The position numbers and the translations under genes were made by a program. From Aerococcus viridans (GTDB lineage: Bacteria > Bacillota > Bacilli > Lactobacillales > Aerococcaceae), in NCBI RefSeq assembly GCF_001543285.1, contig NZ_CP014164.1, positions 434,001-498,000 of the forward strand: a stretch of DNA of 64,000 nt, written 5' to 3'. A model generated the notes under the pieces. The model was not told the origin of the DNA and did not search any database. It was given only the letters and a program-made list of their open reading frames with translations. Shown piece by piece: positions 1 to 8,744 of the stretch (the stretch's first letter is position 1; each line of letters opens with the position of its first letter).

Positions 1-276
1 TCAGGACGAATCATTTGTCGTAACTGTGGCGCAACATACCACAAAGTTTTGAACAAACCAAAAGTAGACGGCGTATGCGATGTTTGCGGAAGCCATGATT
101 TCTACCAACGTGAAGACGATAAACCTGAAGTTGTTGAAAACAGATTAAAAGTTAATCAAGAACAACAACAACCAATCTTAGACTTCTATGAAGGTCAAGG
201 AAAGCTTTATCGCATTCCTGGTGATATCGGTATTGACAATGTTTACGCTGAGATCCAAAAGATTTTAGATAAATAA
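1..276 (+). CDS. adk: adenylate kinase, C-terminal part (runs in from left edge)
   Basis: This is the last 91 residues of adenylate kinase, which interconverts ATP + AMP and 2 ADP in the cytoplasm. The frame is open from base 1, so the N-terminus with the P-loop lies outside the window. The visible part holds the zinc-type LID domain, with Cys pairs CRNC and CDVC spaced as in Gram-positive zinc adenylate kinases. It then has the QREDD stretch and the C-terminal helix ending in ILDK. Position upstream of infA matches the usual spc-operon order. No map gene lies between adk and infA. Confidence 0.95.
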   Translation, partial: SGRIICRNCGATYHKVLNKPKVDGVCDVCGSHDFYQREDDKPEVVENRLKVNQEQQQPILDFYEGQGKLYRIPGDIGIDNVYAEIQKILDK

Positions 277-318
277 ATTTTGTTGCTTTAAGTCGCTAAT
301 TATGGTAAGATATTCGGG

Positions 319-346
319 TTGACTGAACATTTCGTATTTCTATCCT
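319..346 (+). promoter_or_regulatory. possible promoter for infA and downstream genes
   Basis: TTGACT and TATCCT are spaced by 16 bp in the 119-bp gap between adk and infA, 50 bp upstream of the infA start. The -10 match is imperfect, so this is a candidate only; adk read-through could also supply infA. Confidence 0.4.
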
Positions 347-395
347 ACAATCAATTAGTGATTAAACGAAACAACCACCATTAGGAGGAAAAACT

Positions 396-614
396 TTGTC
401 AAAAGAAGATATGATCGAAATTGAAGGTACTGTTACTGAAACATTACCTAATGCTATGTTTAAGGTCCAATTGGAAAATGGTTATGAGGTTTTAGCGCAT
501 ATTTCAGGAAAAATGCGTGTAAACTACATTCGTATTTTGCCAGGTGACCGTGTAAAAGTTGAGATGTCTCCATATGACTTGACGAAAGGTCGTATCACCT
601 ACCGATTCAAGTAA
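396..614 (+). CDS. infA: translation initiation factor IF-1
   Basis: A 72-residue IF-1 that binds the A site of the 30S subunit during initiation. It is a single S1-like OB fold; it starts [10 protein letters not shown], carries the HISGKMR and [10 protein letters not shown] segments, and has the family's usual 72-residue length. The start is TTG at 396, set by TTAGGAGGAA seven bases upstream. It heads the run infA-rpmJ-rpsM-rpsK-rpoA-rplQ. Confidence 0.97.
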   Translation: MSKEDMIEIEGTVTETLPNAMFKVQLENGYEVLAHISGKMRVNYIRILPGDRVKVEMSPYDLTKGRITYRFK

Positions 615-645
615 TGTAGAGATATATAATCGAGGAGGTATAACT

Positions 646-759
646 GTGAAAGTAAGAGCATCTGTTAAACCAATGTGCGAACATTGTAAAGTTATTCGCC
701 GTAACGGTAAAGTTATGGTTATTTGTTCTAATCCAAAACATAAACAACGCCAAGGCTAA
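646..759 (+). CDS. rpmJ: 50S ribosomal protein L36
   Basis: A 37-residue L36 of the large ribosomal subunit. The protein has the C+ type zinc ribbon: Cys in MCEHCK and again in VICSN, then a His in PKHKQRQG. It uses a GTG start at 646 behind CGAGGAGG. It lies 31 bp after infA and 32 bp before rpsM, the normal order in Firmicutes. Confidence 0.96.
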   Translation: MKVRASVKPMCEHCKVIRRNGKVMVICSNPKHKQRQG

Positions 760-791
760 TTAAAGATAAATAAAAAGGAGGGTTTTCATAT

Positions 792-1157
792 ATGGCTCGT
801 ATAGCAGGAGTAGATATTCCACGTGAGAAACGTATCGTTATTGCCTTAACATACATCTATGGTATCGGTAAAACGACTTCTCAAAAAATCTTAGCGCAAG
901 CTGAAATTTCAGAAGATACTCGTGTACGTGACTTAACTAACGATGAGTTAGATCGTTTACGTGCAGCAGTAGATACAATTAAAGTTGAAGGCGACTTACG
1001 TCGTGAACGTGCTTTAGACATCAAACGTCTACAAGAAATCGGTTCATACCGTGGTATCCGTCACCGTCGTGGTTTACCAGTTCGTGGTCAAAACACTAAG
1101 AACAACGCACGTACGCGTAAAGGTAAAGCTGTCGCAATTCAAGGTAAGAAAAAATAA
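792..1157 (+). CDS. rpsM: 30S ribosomal protein S13
   Basis: The 121-residue S13 contacts the 50S subunit and P-site tRNA in the head of the 30S subunit. It begins [14 protein letters not shown], has the helix-two-turns-helix core (YGIGKTT), and ends in the basic tail [24 protein letters not shown] precedes the ATG. It is cotranscribed with rpsK 23 bp downstream. Confidence 0.98.
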   Translation: MARIAGVDIPREKRIVIALTYIYGIGKTTSQKILAQAEISEDTRVRDLTNDELDRLRAAVDTIKVEGDLRRERALDIKRLQEIGSYRGIRHRRGLPVRGQNTKNNARTRKGKAVAIQGKKK

Positions 1158-1180
1158 TCTAAAAGGAGGTTAATTACACT

Positions 1181-1570
1181 ATGGCTAAACGTCCAGTTTC
1201 ACGCAAACGTCGTGTGAAGAAAAATGTCGAAACAGGTGTGGCGCACATCCACTCTACATTTAACAATACTATCGTTATGATTACTGATGAGCATGGTAAT
1301 GCAATTTCTTGGTCATCTGCAGGTGCTTTAGGATTTAAAGGTTCTCGTAAATCTACTCCTTACGCTGCACAAATGGCTTCAGAAACAGCTACAAAAGCTG
1401 CTATGGATCACGGTATGAAATCTGTTGAAGTTTCAGTAAAAGGCCCTGGTTCAGGTCGTGAATCAGCTATCCGTGCTTTACAAGCAGCAGGTTTAGAAGT
1501 TACTGCTATTCGCGATGTAACACCTATTCCTCATAATGGTTGCCGTCCTCCAAAACGTCGTCGTGTTTAA
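1181..1570 (+). CDS. rpsK: 30S ribosomal protein S11
   Basis: The 129-residue S11 forms part of the platform of the 30S subunit around the mRNA exit. Diagnostic segments are [11 protein letters not shown], the KGPGSGRE loop and the C-terminal [26 protein letters not shown] lies just upstream. It sits in the conserved rpsM-rpsK-rpoA order; length is normal. Confidence 0.98.
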   Translation: MAKRPVSRKRRVKKNVETGVAHIHSTFNNTIVMITDEHGNAISWSSAGALGFKGSRKSTPYAAQMASETATKAAMDHGMKSVEVSVKGPGSGRESAIRALQAAGLEVTAIRDVTPIPHNGCRPPKRRRV

Positions 1571-1636
1571 TCGATTGATGAACTTGGATATGCGATGATA
1601 CATTTTCTCACGTTTTGAAAGGGGTAATTTGTCGAT

Positions 1637-2581
1637 ATGATCGAAATTGAAAAGCCAAATATTGAGACAATTGAAATTAACGACGATAGTAAATTTGGTA
1701 AATTCGTTGTAGAACCATTAGAACGCGGCTATGGAACAACCCTAGGTAATTCATTACGTCGTATCTTGTTGTCCTCACTACCAGGTACAGCTGTTACATC
1801 AATCCAAATTGACGATGTTTTGCATGAATACTCAACAGTCCCAGGTGTACGTGAAGACGTTACTGAGATTGTGTTGAACGTAAAACAATTATCATTGAAA
1901 TTGTATGACGTAGAAGAAAAACAAGTAGAAATTGACATCACAGGTCCAGCTGACGTAACAGCTGCTGATATTATTGCCGATGCTGATTTCGATGTTATGA
2001 ATCCAGACTTACATATCTGTACGCTTGCAGAAGGCGCTCGTTTCCACATGATTATGAATGTTAAAAACGGTCGTGGTTTTGTACGCTCAGAAAATAATAA
2101 AGTGGATTCAATGCCAATTGGCGAAATCCCAGTGGATTCTATCTACACACCAATTTCCAAAGTAAACTATCAAGTTGAAAATACTCGTATCGGAGAAATC
2201 AACGAATACGATAAATTAACTATGGATATTTGGACTGATGGTACAATTTCACCCGAAGAAGCATTAAGCTTAGCGGCAAAAATCATGACAGAACACTTGG
2301 AAGTATTCGTTAACTTAACAGACGAAGCTCGTCAAGTTGAAGTTATGGTCGAAAAAGAAGAAACACAAAAAGAAAAAATGCTTGAAATGACTATTGAAGA
2401 ACTAGACTTATCAGTTCGTTCATACAACTGTTTAAAACGTGCAGGCATCAATACTGTTGAAGAATTGACTAACAAATCTGAACCAGAAATGATGAAAGTA
2501 CGTAACTTAGGTCGTAAGTCTCTTGAAGAGGTTAAAAACAAGCTAGCTGCTCTTGACTTATCTTTACGTCAAGAAGATTAA
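1637..2581 (+). CDS. rpoA: DNA-directed RNA polymerase subunit alpha
   Basis: The 314-residue alpha subunit dimerises to nucleate RNA polymerase assembly. The N-terminal domain (about 1-230) has [20 protein letters not shown] and the [13 protein letters not shown] segment. A short linker leads to the C-terminal domain (about 245-310) with the helix-hairpin-helix region [14 protein letters not shown] and [11 protein letters not shown], which binds UP elements and activators. RBS GAAAGGGG precedes the ATG. It is followed 25 bp later by rplQ. Confidence 0.98.
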   Translation: MIEIEKPNIETIEINDDSKFGKFVVEPLERGYGTTLGNSLRRILLSSLPGTAVTSIQIDDVLHEYSTVPGVREDVTEIVLNVKQLSLKLYDVEEKQVEIDITGPADVTAADIIADADFDVMNPDLHICTLAEGARFHMIMNVKNGRGFVRSENNKVDSMPIGEIPVDSIYTPISKVNYQVENTRIGEINEYDKLTMDIWTDGTISPEEALSLAAKIMTEHLEVFVNLTDEARQVEVMVEKEETQKEKMLEMTIEELDLSVRSYNCLKRAGINTVEELTNKSEPEMMKVRNLGRKSLEEVKNKLAALDLSLRQED

Positions 2582-2606
2582 TAAATCATAAAGGAGGATA
2601 CTGACA

Positions 2607-2987
2607 ATGGGTTACCGTAAATTAGGTCGTACTAGCTCTCAACGTAAAGCTATGTTACGTGACTTAACTACTGATTTAATTATCAATGAACGTATTACTA
2701 CAACAGAAACTCGTGCGAAAGAGATCCGTCGTACAGCTGAAAAAATGATTACTTTAGGTAAACGTGGAGATTTAGCTGCTCGCCGTCAAGCGAACCAATT
2801 TGTTCGTAACGAAATCGCCGATGTTCGCGCTGAAGGTGAAGACATCGTTATCGAGTCTGCTTTACAAAAATTATTCAACGATCTTGGTCCTCGTTACGCT
2901 GAACGTCAAGGTGGATACACTCGTATCTTAAAAACTGAACCTCGTCGTGGCGATGCTGCACCAATGGTTATTCTTGAATTAGTTTAA
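2607..2987 (+). CDS. rplQ: 50S ribosomal protein L17
   Basis: L17 of the large subunit near the peptide exit tunnel, 126 residues. The N-terminus [20 protein letters not shown] and the C-terminal [24 protein letters not shown] are highly conserved. RBS AAAGGAGG is well placed. This is the last gene of the operon; two terminators follow after a structured 3' region. Confidence 0.98.
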   Translation: MGYRKLGRTSSQRKAMLRDLTTDLIINERITTTETRAKEIRRTAEKMITLGKRGDLAARRQANQFVRNEIADVRAEGEDIVIESALQKLFNDLGPRYAERQGGYTRILKTEPRRGDAAPMVILELV

Positions 2988-3029
2988 TAAAAACTTTTAG
3001 TGATGTATAAAACGGAGTGTCATGATGGT

Positions 3030-3154
3030 GGTTATATCTTGTATAGCCGAGTCTAGCTCTATCTACTCCTAGCGTGATGAAGTTCGCTAGGAGTGGAATA
3101 TATCCATAAGTCTTATGAATAAATCAAGGCCAATTCATTTAGGTGAAAAATTGG
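3030..3154 (+). other. run of hairpins in the rplQ 3' region
   Basis: The 419-bp stretch between rplQ and the next start codon holds no convincing gene. It contains three stem-loops before the terminators: GGTTATA/TATAGCC at 3030-3048, a perfect 10-bp ACTCCTAGCG/CGCTAGGAGT at 3065-3094, and CCAATT/AATTGG at 3130-3154. None is followed by a T-run. Function is unknown; possibilities are 3' mRNA stabilisation or an unrecognised structured RNA. Confidence 0.4.
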
Positions 3155-3158
3155 TTCG

Positions 3159-3211
3159 GCATATGTGTTGTTTAACCAACAGGTGTTTGGTAGCATATAT
3201 GCTTTTTTATT
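3159..3211 (+). terminator. terminator 1 of the ribosomal operon
   Basis: Stem GCATATGTG/CATATATGC (9 bp, one G-U) encloses a second small CCAA/TTGG pairing. It is followed by TTTTTTATTTT. Confidence 0.65.
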
Positions 3212-3216
3212 TTCTA

Positions 3217-3250
3217 AAGTGGTTGGGGCTAGGGCTCAACCACTTTTTTG
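3217..3250 (+). terminator. terminator 2 of the ribosomal operon
   Basis: AAGTGGTTG/CAACCACTT with an 11-nt loop, followed by a T-rich tract. It lies just after the first terminator, giving a tandem stop. Confidence 0.8.
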
Positions 3251-3406
3251 GTTGTTTGGACGGTATTTGTCGGGCAAGACTTTGGGAAATTTCAAAATTA
3301 ATGTTCTCATTTTTCCATACTATCGATATAATATATGTATTATAATTGCGTAAACTGTCTCAAGCATTGGCAATTGCGTGCTTGGCAATTTAGAGAGGCG
3401 AGGGTA

Positions 3407-5317
3407 ATGAAAAAAAACTACTTTACACAGTTTGATACAATTCGATTCTTAGCAATGCTAGGTATTATTTTATACCACTATCTAACCCACCGTGTTTCAG
3501 GTGGTTTCTTAGGGGTGGACATCTTTTTGGTCCTTTCAGGTTACCTAGTGACGAGTCAGATGGAAAGTAAATACCAAGCGGGCATTGATGAAGGATCCTA
3601 TTTTAAGAAAACGTGGGGGCGTATGCGCAAGGTATGGTGGCCCATGGTCATTATTACCATGGTTGGCCTTACCTATCTACTCTTATTTAGACAGCAACTC
3701 CTAGTAAATATTGGGATTAACCTATCCACCTCCCTATTATTCGTGAATAACTGGCATCAGATTCTATCTGGGTCGTCCTATTTTGCCAATATGTTACACC
3801 CATCCTTGACCACTCATTATTGGTATATAGCTGTTTACATGCAGTTTATGGTCATTTGGCCACTATTCTTCAAGGTTAGTCGACGCTTCACCAAGACCAA
3901 ATGGCAATCCGGTTTGGTCATGCTCGCTGCCGCGCTTTTGTCAGGAATTTTGATGGCGATAATCTTCACACCTGGTGAAGACCCATCAAGAGTTTACTAC
4001 GGTACGGATACTAGATTCTTCTCTATCGCTCTTGGTGGGGCTGCTGCCCAATTGTTGGATATGGACCAGCTGGCTACTTGGTTGAAGGATCGTATTGGTC
4101 GCTTTCACCACTTTATTGTTGATGTGGTGTTGTTGGGCTTATTGGCTATACTCACTTACGGGATGCTCCACATGCTTGATGCAGCGACATTCACCTATTA
4201 TGGCGGAATGTTTGGCTTTAATTTATTAGCTGCTGTAATGATTGCCTTGTTGACTTATAAAGGCTCTTGGGTTGGTTTTCTATTGAAATTTAAACCCTTG
4301 CGGTGGTTAGGCCAACGTACATTCCATATGTATTTATGGTATTATCCAATCAATGTGCTGTTTCATATGGTACCAACCAGTCAGAATTGGTTTACCAACA
4401 GTATTTGGCCTCAAGTCATTTTAATCATCATCCTGTCTTGTTTATCTTATGCCTTGCTAGAGGAAAAAAGATGGCCGGTGCCAATTTTTAATGAAGTCCG
4501 AAATAATCAACCCGTCCGTCTATTTACCAAGGTACGTAACTTGTTTAAAGAGCCGGCACCCTGGTTGACCCGCATTTTATTCTTAGTGTTTACCTTCATA
4601 TTCCTTGGTGGTGCAAGTGCTGTTGCAATTTCTAAACCAGCAGATAATGTGACTGTAGAAGAACAGCAAGCAGCTGAGCAGGCAAAGAAGATTGAAGAAC
4701 TGAATAAACAAAGGGCTGAGCAAGAAAAACAAGCTGACGCTAGTCTTTCAACTTATAAAAAGAACTTAAGTGAGGCATCATTAGGATTTTACCAAGGTAT
4801 TCCTGATGAGCAAGCTCGCTTTGCGTATCAGCTATCTGTGACTTTCATTGGTGATTCCTTAATGGTGGGCGAATCAGAAGGTTTGTATACTTTGTATCCT
4901 AATGCAATTGTGGACGCTGCGGTTGGCCGCCAGTTATATACCTTAATTGGCTATCCAGCTAGCTTGGACGCGCAGGGTATGCTAAAAGATGTCGTTTTGG
5001 TTGACCTAGGAGCCAACGGTGGCTTTACGTCAGCTCAATTGTCTGACTTCTTAGATGAGATTGGACGGGACAAGACGATTTTTCTAGTGAATACGCATGT
5101 TGACCGCCCTTGGGCAGATGATGTCAATAAGACGTTAGCTGAAGCGGCCAGTGACGATAATGATACCATCCACTTATTGGACTGGCATGAATACTATAGT
5201 AACCACGAGGAAGCATCCACTTGGTTGAGCCAAGACGGGGTACACTTTAATCCTGAGGGTGGGCAAGTGTGGTTACAATTTGTGACAAATGGCATGTATC
5301 AAGTCTTGAAAAAATAA
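3407..5317 (+). CDS. oatA: OatA-like peptidoglycan O-acetyltransferase (AT3-SGNH)
   Basis: A 636-residue membrane protein of the AT3-SGNH fusion type. In OatA the AT3 domain passes acetyl groups across the membrane and the extracellular SGNH domain places them on C6-OH of MurNAc, giving lysozyme resistance. Residues 1-~375 carry about ten membrane segments and the AT3 signatures RFLAMLGIILYHY and VDIFLVLSGYL. After a further membrane helix and a Lys/Glu-rich linker comes the SGNH domain, with FIGDSLMVG (catalytic Ser) and DGVHFNPEG (Asp-His). The start at ATG 3407 is preferred over in-frame 3335 because GAGGCGAGGG precedes it and the N-terminus then begins MKKNYFTQFDTIR. It is monocistronic with its own terminator. 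The acceptor substrate is inferred from the family. Confidence 0.85.
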   Translation: MKKNYFTQFDTIRFLAMLGIILYHYLTHRVSGGFLGVDIFLVLSGYLVTSQMESKYQAGIDEGSYFKKTWGRMRKVWWPMVIITMVGLTYLLLFRQQLLVNIGINLSTSLLFVNNWHQILSGSSYFANMLHPSLTTHYWYIAVYMQFMVIWPLFFKVSRRFTKTKWQSGLVMLAAALLSGILMAIIFTPGEDPSRVYYGTDTRFFSIALGGAAAQLLDMDQLATWLKDRIGRFHHFIVDVVLLGLLAILTYGMLHMLDAATFTYYGGMFGFNLLAAVMIALLTYKGSWVGFLLKFKPLRWLGQRTFHMYLWYYPINVLFHMVPTSQNWFTNSIWPQVILIIILSCLSYALLEEKRWPVPIFNEVRNNQPVRLFTKVRNLFKEPAPWLTRILFLVFTFIFLGGASAVAISKPADNVTVEEQQAAEQAKKIEELNKQRAEQEKQADASLSTYKKNLSEASLGFYQGIPDEQARFAYQLSVTFIGDSLMVGESEGLYTLYPNAIVDAAVGRQLYTLIGYPASLDAQGMLKDVVLVDLGANGGFTSAQLSDFLDEIGRDKTIFLVNTHVDRPWADDVNKTLAEAASDDNDTIHLLDWHEYYSNHEEASTWLSQDGVHFNPEGGQVWLQFVTNGMYQVLKK

Positions 5318-5327
5318 TATTGAATTG

Positions 5328-5365
5328 AAAGGCAATTGCAAGATTTATATGCAATTGCCTTTTTT
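5328..5365 (+). terminator. oatA terminator
   Basis: AAAGGCAATTGCA / TGCAATTGCCTTTTT: a perfect stem of about 12 bp with a T-run ending the stem. Confidence 0.92.
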
Positions 5366-5432
5366 ACTAGGAATATTAAGGGTATAATGGCCCATATAAA
5401 AGCATAATTAAGAGGATGGAGGCAATGCGCAT

Positions 5433-5882
5433 ATGGGTGAGGATAAATTGTTGTATACGACACGGGTACATAATGATCAAGGACTTAAGGGAACGGCCTG
5501 GGTTGAAGGGGATAATGCGTTGCGGGTCCAAACGTCAAGTCCTTTGAAAGTTGATGAGCCTGGGACTAACCCAGAACAACTGATCGCCTTATCATGGGCG
5601 ACGTGCTTGAATGCGACCATCGAAATTGCTTTAAACCGACACGGTATCAAGGGTGTGGCCAGTGAAGTTGTCGTTCAAGTGGACTATAAATTAAATCAGG
5701 AAACGACCATTACTTATTTTGATTTTAAAGTAGATGTCTACCTCGATTTACCACGTGACCAGGCGGAAGCAATAGTCTATGAGGCAGAAGGACGGTGTCC
5801 GGTATCTCAAATCATCGGTGACTATGCTTATAAGGAAATGGTGATTCACACTAACGATCATGGGGATGACATAAAGGGATAA
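5433..5882 (+). CDS. OsmC/Ohr family peroxiredoxin-like protein
   Basis: A 149-residue OsmC-superfamily protein. Members reduce organic hydroperoxides through two cysteines. Both are present: Cys in SWATCLNAT and Cys in EGRCPVSQ, with a preceding NPEQLIALSW motif that is typical of the family. The ATG at 5433 follows ATGGAGGC. The C-terminal 10 residues (TNDHGDDIKG) are a hydrophilic extension. It appears monocistronic. Whether it is Ohr or another OsmC subgroup cannot be settled by eye. Confidence 0.85.
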   Translation: MGEDKLLYTTRVHNDQGLKGTAWVEGDNALRVQTSSPLKVDEPGTNPEQLIALSWATCLNATIEIALNRHGIKGVASEVVVQVDYKLNQETTITYFDFKVDVYLDLPRDQAEAIVYEAEGRCPVSQIIGDYAYKEMVIHTNDHGDDIKG

Positions 5883-5957
5883 GGTGTCTTGACATCTGAT
5901 CATTGCTTTTAATGGTGGATTTTAGTAGACTAAACTAAGTGAAAAACAAATGAAATG

Positions 5958-6073
5958 TCTTCAGGGCAGGGTGCGAGTCCCGATCGGCGGTAAAGTCCGC
6001 GAAATACCAGCTGCAATAGGTGATTGAACTAGTGGAATTCTAGTACCGACTGTTACAGTCAGGATGGAAGAAG
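5958..6073 (+). promoter_or_regulatory. FMN riboswitch (RFN element) upstream of the ECF module
   Basis: The conserved RFN blocks appear in order: TCTTCAGGGCAGGGTG, CCCGATCGGCGGTAAAGTCC, GCGA, then ACCGACTGTTACAGTCAGGATGG and the closing GAAGA that pairs with the opening TCTTC. It is followed by an intrinsic terminator (6135-6170), so FMN binding should cut transcription of ecfA1-ecfA2-ecfT. No riboflavin gene lies between riboswitch and ecfA1. Confidence 0.96.
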
Positions 6074-6134
6074 CGTATAGCAGGATGAACGAGACGGCGA
6101 AGCAAGTGGTTAGCTGGATTTGGGCTTCTTTGAC

Positions 6135-6170
6135 AAACTCTTCCAAGTAACATTGGAGGAGTTTTTTCTT
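6135..6170 (+). terminator. riboswitch expression-platform terminator
   Basis: AAACTCTTCCAA / TTGGAGGAGTTT, a 12-bp stem with one G-U pair and a 6-nt loop, followed by TTTCTT. It is placed 28 bp before the ecfA1 start, as expected for an FMN off-switch. Confidence 0.88.
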
Positions 6171-6198
6171 AAATATTTAAAGTGAGCGAGGGAACAAG

Positions 6199-7041
6199 AT
6201 GGCGAAACCGATTATTCAGGTTCAAGATTTGTCTTTTCAATATAGTCAATCAGATGAGAAGTTAGCTATAGATGGCCTATCAACGACTATCTATGAAGGT
6301 GAATGGTTAGCGATAATTGGCCATAATGGGTCGGGGAAATCAACCTTTTCAAAATTATTAGTGGGCTTATTGGAAGCCAAGTCAGGAACCATTCAGGTGG
6401 ACGATAAGGTCCTTTCTATGGAGACCTTATGGGATATCCGTAGTCAAGTGGGGCTAGTCTTTCAAAATCCAGACAACCAATTTGTTGGGGCAACGGTTGA
6501 AGATGATGTGGCTTTTGCCTTGGAAAATATGGGCATGCCAGTTGATGAGATGCATGCCCGTGTTGAGTATGCCTTGAAACGGGTTAAAATGTGGGACTAT
6601 CGCGACAAGGAGCCAGCAGCCTTATCAGGTGGTCAAAAACAACGAGTAGCTATTGCGGGTGTGATTGCTGTGGCACCGAAAATCATTATTTTAGATGAAT
6701 CGACTTCAATGTTAGATCCTGAAGGTCGTGACGAATTGATGGCAGTTGTGGCGGATATCAAACAAGATAATGCCCTGACGGTGATTTCGATTACCCATGA
6801 TTTAAACGAGGCGGCGGAAGCTGACCGGATGCTAGTCTTTAAAGAGGGGCAAATTATTAAAGAGGGTACGCCAGCTGAAATCTTTACTTACGGGAATGAG
6901 TTAACTGAGATTGGTTTGGATGTGCCTTTTTCCGAGCAACTAAAAAGCGCCCTTGCTAAACGCGGGGTGGCTGTGCCGGATGCATATTTTGATGAAGAAG
7001 GGTTGGGTGAATGGTTATGCAAATCGCATTTGAACAAGTAG
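6199..7041 (+). CDS. ecfA1: ECF transporter ATPase EcfA1
   Basis: 280-residue ABC ATPase of the energy-coupling-factor transporter. With EcfA2 and EcfT it powers vitamin uptake by exchangeable S-components. Walker [11 protein letters not shown]-loop FQNPDNQ, signature [13 protein letters not shown], Walker [14 protein letters not shown] and switch His (ITHDL) are all present. DEST in Walker B is characteristic of EcfA1. RBS GAGCGAGGG precedes ATG 6199. Its 3' end overlaps ecfA2 by 31 bp. The upstream FMN riboswitch implies flavin control. Confidence 0.95.
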   Translation: MAKPIIQVQDLSFQYSQSDEKLAIDGLSTTIYEGEWLAIIGHNGSGKSTFSKLLVGLLEAKSGTIQVDDKVLSMETLWDIRSQVGLVFQNPDNQFVGATVEDDVAFALENMGMPVDEMHARVEYALKRVKMWDYRDKEPAALSGGQKQRVAIAGVIAVAPKIIILDESTSMLDPEGRDELMAVVADIKQDNALTVISITHDLNEAAEADRMLVFKEGQIIKEGTPAEIFTYGNELTEIGLDVPFSEQLKSALAKRGVAVPDAYFDEEGLGEWLCKSHLNK

Positions 7042-7931
7042 GCTTTACTTACGGGGCGGGGACACCGTTCGCCAGTTTAGCCTTGCATGATATTAACGTG
7101 ACGATTCCAGACGGTTCATATACGGCGATTATTGGTCATACAGGGTCAGGAAAGTCTACCATTACCCAACACCTTAACGCCTTGGTACAACCCACTGTAG
7201 GCCAAGTACGGATTGGTGAGACGGTGGTGTCAGCTGACTCTAAGCCAAAAGACTTGAAGAAAATCCGCCAACGAGTAGGAATGGTCTTCCAATTTCCTGA
7301 AGGACAACTATTTGAAGAAACGGTCATTAAAGATGTAATGTTCGGGCCTATGAATTTTGGCGACGATGAAGCGACAGCCCGCGAGAAAGCTGAAGCAGCC
7401 TTAGCAGCAGTGGGGATTGCCCCGACTTTATTTGAGCGGTCACCTTTTGAGTTATCTGGTGGGCAAATGCGTCGGGTAGCCATTGCTGGGGTGATTGCCA
7501 TGAAACCGGAAGTATTGGTATTAGATGAGCCAACTGCTGGACTAGATCCAAAAGGTAGGATGGCAATGATGTCTATGTTCGACCGCTTGTACCGAGACCA
7601 AGGGTTGACGATTGTTTTAGTGACCCATCAAATGGAAGATGTGGCAACTTATGCCAACCACGTGATTGTGATGGATGGTGGGACTTGTGTGAAAGAAGGG
7701 GCACCGGCTGAAGTATTTGCAGACCCTGCTTGGTTAGCCAGCCACCAATTGGCTTTGCCGGATGCAGCTGACTTTGCTTTCGACTTACAAAATAAATTAC
7801 AACGTTCACTTTGGGACAATGAGATAGAAGTCCCCTTAACTGTCGATGCTTTGGCTGATTTGATTGTAGACCGATTAGATTTACCAACAAGCGTCAATTC
7901 GGCTGCCAACACTAAGGAAGGAGACCAATAA
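7011..7931 (+). CDS. ecfA2: ECF transporter ATPase EcfA2
   Basis: 306-residue second ATPase of the ECF module, partner of EcfA1. Walker [11 protein letters not shown]-loop [12 protein letters not shown], signature [13 protein letters not shown], Walker [14 protein letters not shown] and VTHQM are seen; FPEGQLFE is typical of EcfA2. AAGAAGGG eight bases before ATG 7011 favours this start over ATG 7017. The C-terminus is about 20 residues longer than many homologues, with a hydrophilic tail. Stop is followed 3 bp later by ecfT. Confidence 0.95.
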   Translation: MVMQIAFEQVGFTYGAGTPFASLALHDINVTIPDGSYTAIIGHTGSGKSTITQHLNALVQPTVGQVRIGETVVSADSKPKDLKKIRQRVGMVFQFPEGQLFEETVIKDVMFGPMNFGDDEATAREKAEAALAAVGIAPTLFERSPFELSGGQMRRVAIAGVIAMKPEVLVLDEPTAGLDPKGRMAMMSMFDRLYRDQGLTIVLVTHQMEDVATYANHVIVMDGGTCVKEGAPAEVFADPAWLASHQLALPDAADFAFDLQNKLQRSLWDNEIEVPLTVDALADLIVDRLDLPTSVNSAANTKEGDQ

Positions 7932-7934
7932 TAA

Positions 7935-8723
7935 ATGAAAGATAAATTGATTATTGGCCGGTATATTCCCGGTAATTCCTTAATGCACAAGTTAGATCCT
8001 CGTGTAAAACTAGTTGGTTTAATTGTCATGATGTTATTAGTCTTTGCAGCAACCAATTTAACAACGAACTTAATCATGATTGCAGTGGTTACGAGTTTGG
8101 TCTTTTTAACTGGGATTTCTTTAGGGATATTTTTACGTGGTTTAAAACCCATGATTGCTATTATCATTTTTACGGTAGCCCTACAAATCCTCTTTACGCA
8201 TACTGGGGACGTCCTGTGGTCATTTGGGCCACTAGCCCTAACAACTGGTGGTTTATCCAATGCGGCCTATATTTTTGTCCGCTTCCTATTGATTATTTTC
8301 CTATCGACGATTTTGACTTTGACTACTCAACCCCTGGCTATTACCGATGCCATGGAATCCTTGTTGAAGCCTGTTCGTAACATTTTGCCAGTCCATGAGA
8401 TTGCCTTGATGTTGTCGATTGCCTTGCGATTTGTTCCAACCCTACTTGAAGAAGCGGATAAGATCATGAACGCACAGCGGGCACGTGGTGTGGACTTTTC
8501 AGAAGGCAACATCCTTGAGCGGGTGAAAGCCTTTATTCCAGTCCTCATTCCCTTATTCATTTCGGCCTTTAACCGGGCTTATGACCTAGCCACTGCCATG
8601 GAAGCGCGTGGTTACAAGGGCGGTGAAGGGCGGACCAAGTACCGTCAATTGCATTGGGGCAGAATAGATACCCTTGCCAGTATCGGTCTTGCTGTTTTGA
8701 CCCTCGTCATGATTATCTTATAG
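7935..8723 (+). CDS. ecfT: ECF transporter transmembrane subunit EcfT
   Basis: 262-residue integral membrane scaffold linking the two ATPases to the S-component. It begins GRYIPGNSLMHKLDPR, the conserved EcfT start, and has about five membrane helices. It also carries the two coupling-helix Ala-Arg-Gly motifs, AQRARGVDF and AMEARGYKG, that dock on EcfA1/A2. It lies in the ecfA1-ecfA2-ecfT-truA arrangement common in Firmicutes. Confidence 0.95.
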   Translation: MKDKLIIGRYIPGNSLMHKLDPRVKLVGLIVMMLLVFAATNLTTNLIMIAVVTSLVFLTGISLGIFLRGLKPMIAIIIFTVALQILFTHTGDVLWSFGPLALTTGGLSNAAYIFVRFLLIIFLSTILTLTTQPLAITDAMESLLKPVRNILPVHEIALMLSIALRFVPTLLEEADKIMNAQRARGVDFSEGNILERVKAFIPVLIPLFISAFNRAYDLATAMEARGYKGGEGRTKYRQLHWGRIDTLASIGLAVLTLVMIIL

Positions 8724-8744
8724 CCACTAGAAGGAGGGCGCATT

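Noticed and set aside
1729-2049. Reverse-strand ORF inside rpoA and similar long antisense ORFs (for example in ecfA2, fabV, clpL, metE and the coiled-coil permease)
   Set aside because: They lie wholly inside well-supported genes, lack RBS and show no family features; they are shadows of biased codon use.
3115-3345. Two overlapping short ORFs between rplQ and oatA
   Set aside because: They span two terminators and have no coding character.
5961-6146. Reverse ORF over the FMN riboswitch
   Set aside because: The region is explained by the aptamer and its terminator; the ORF has no RBS or homology.
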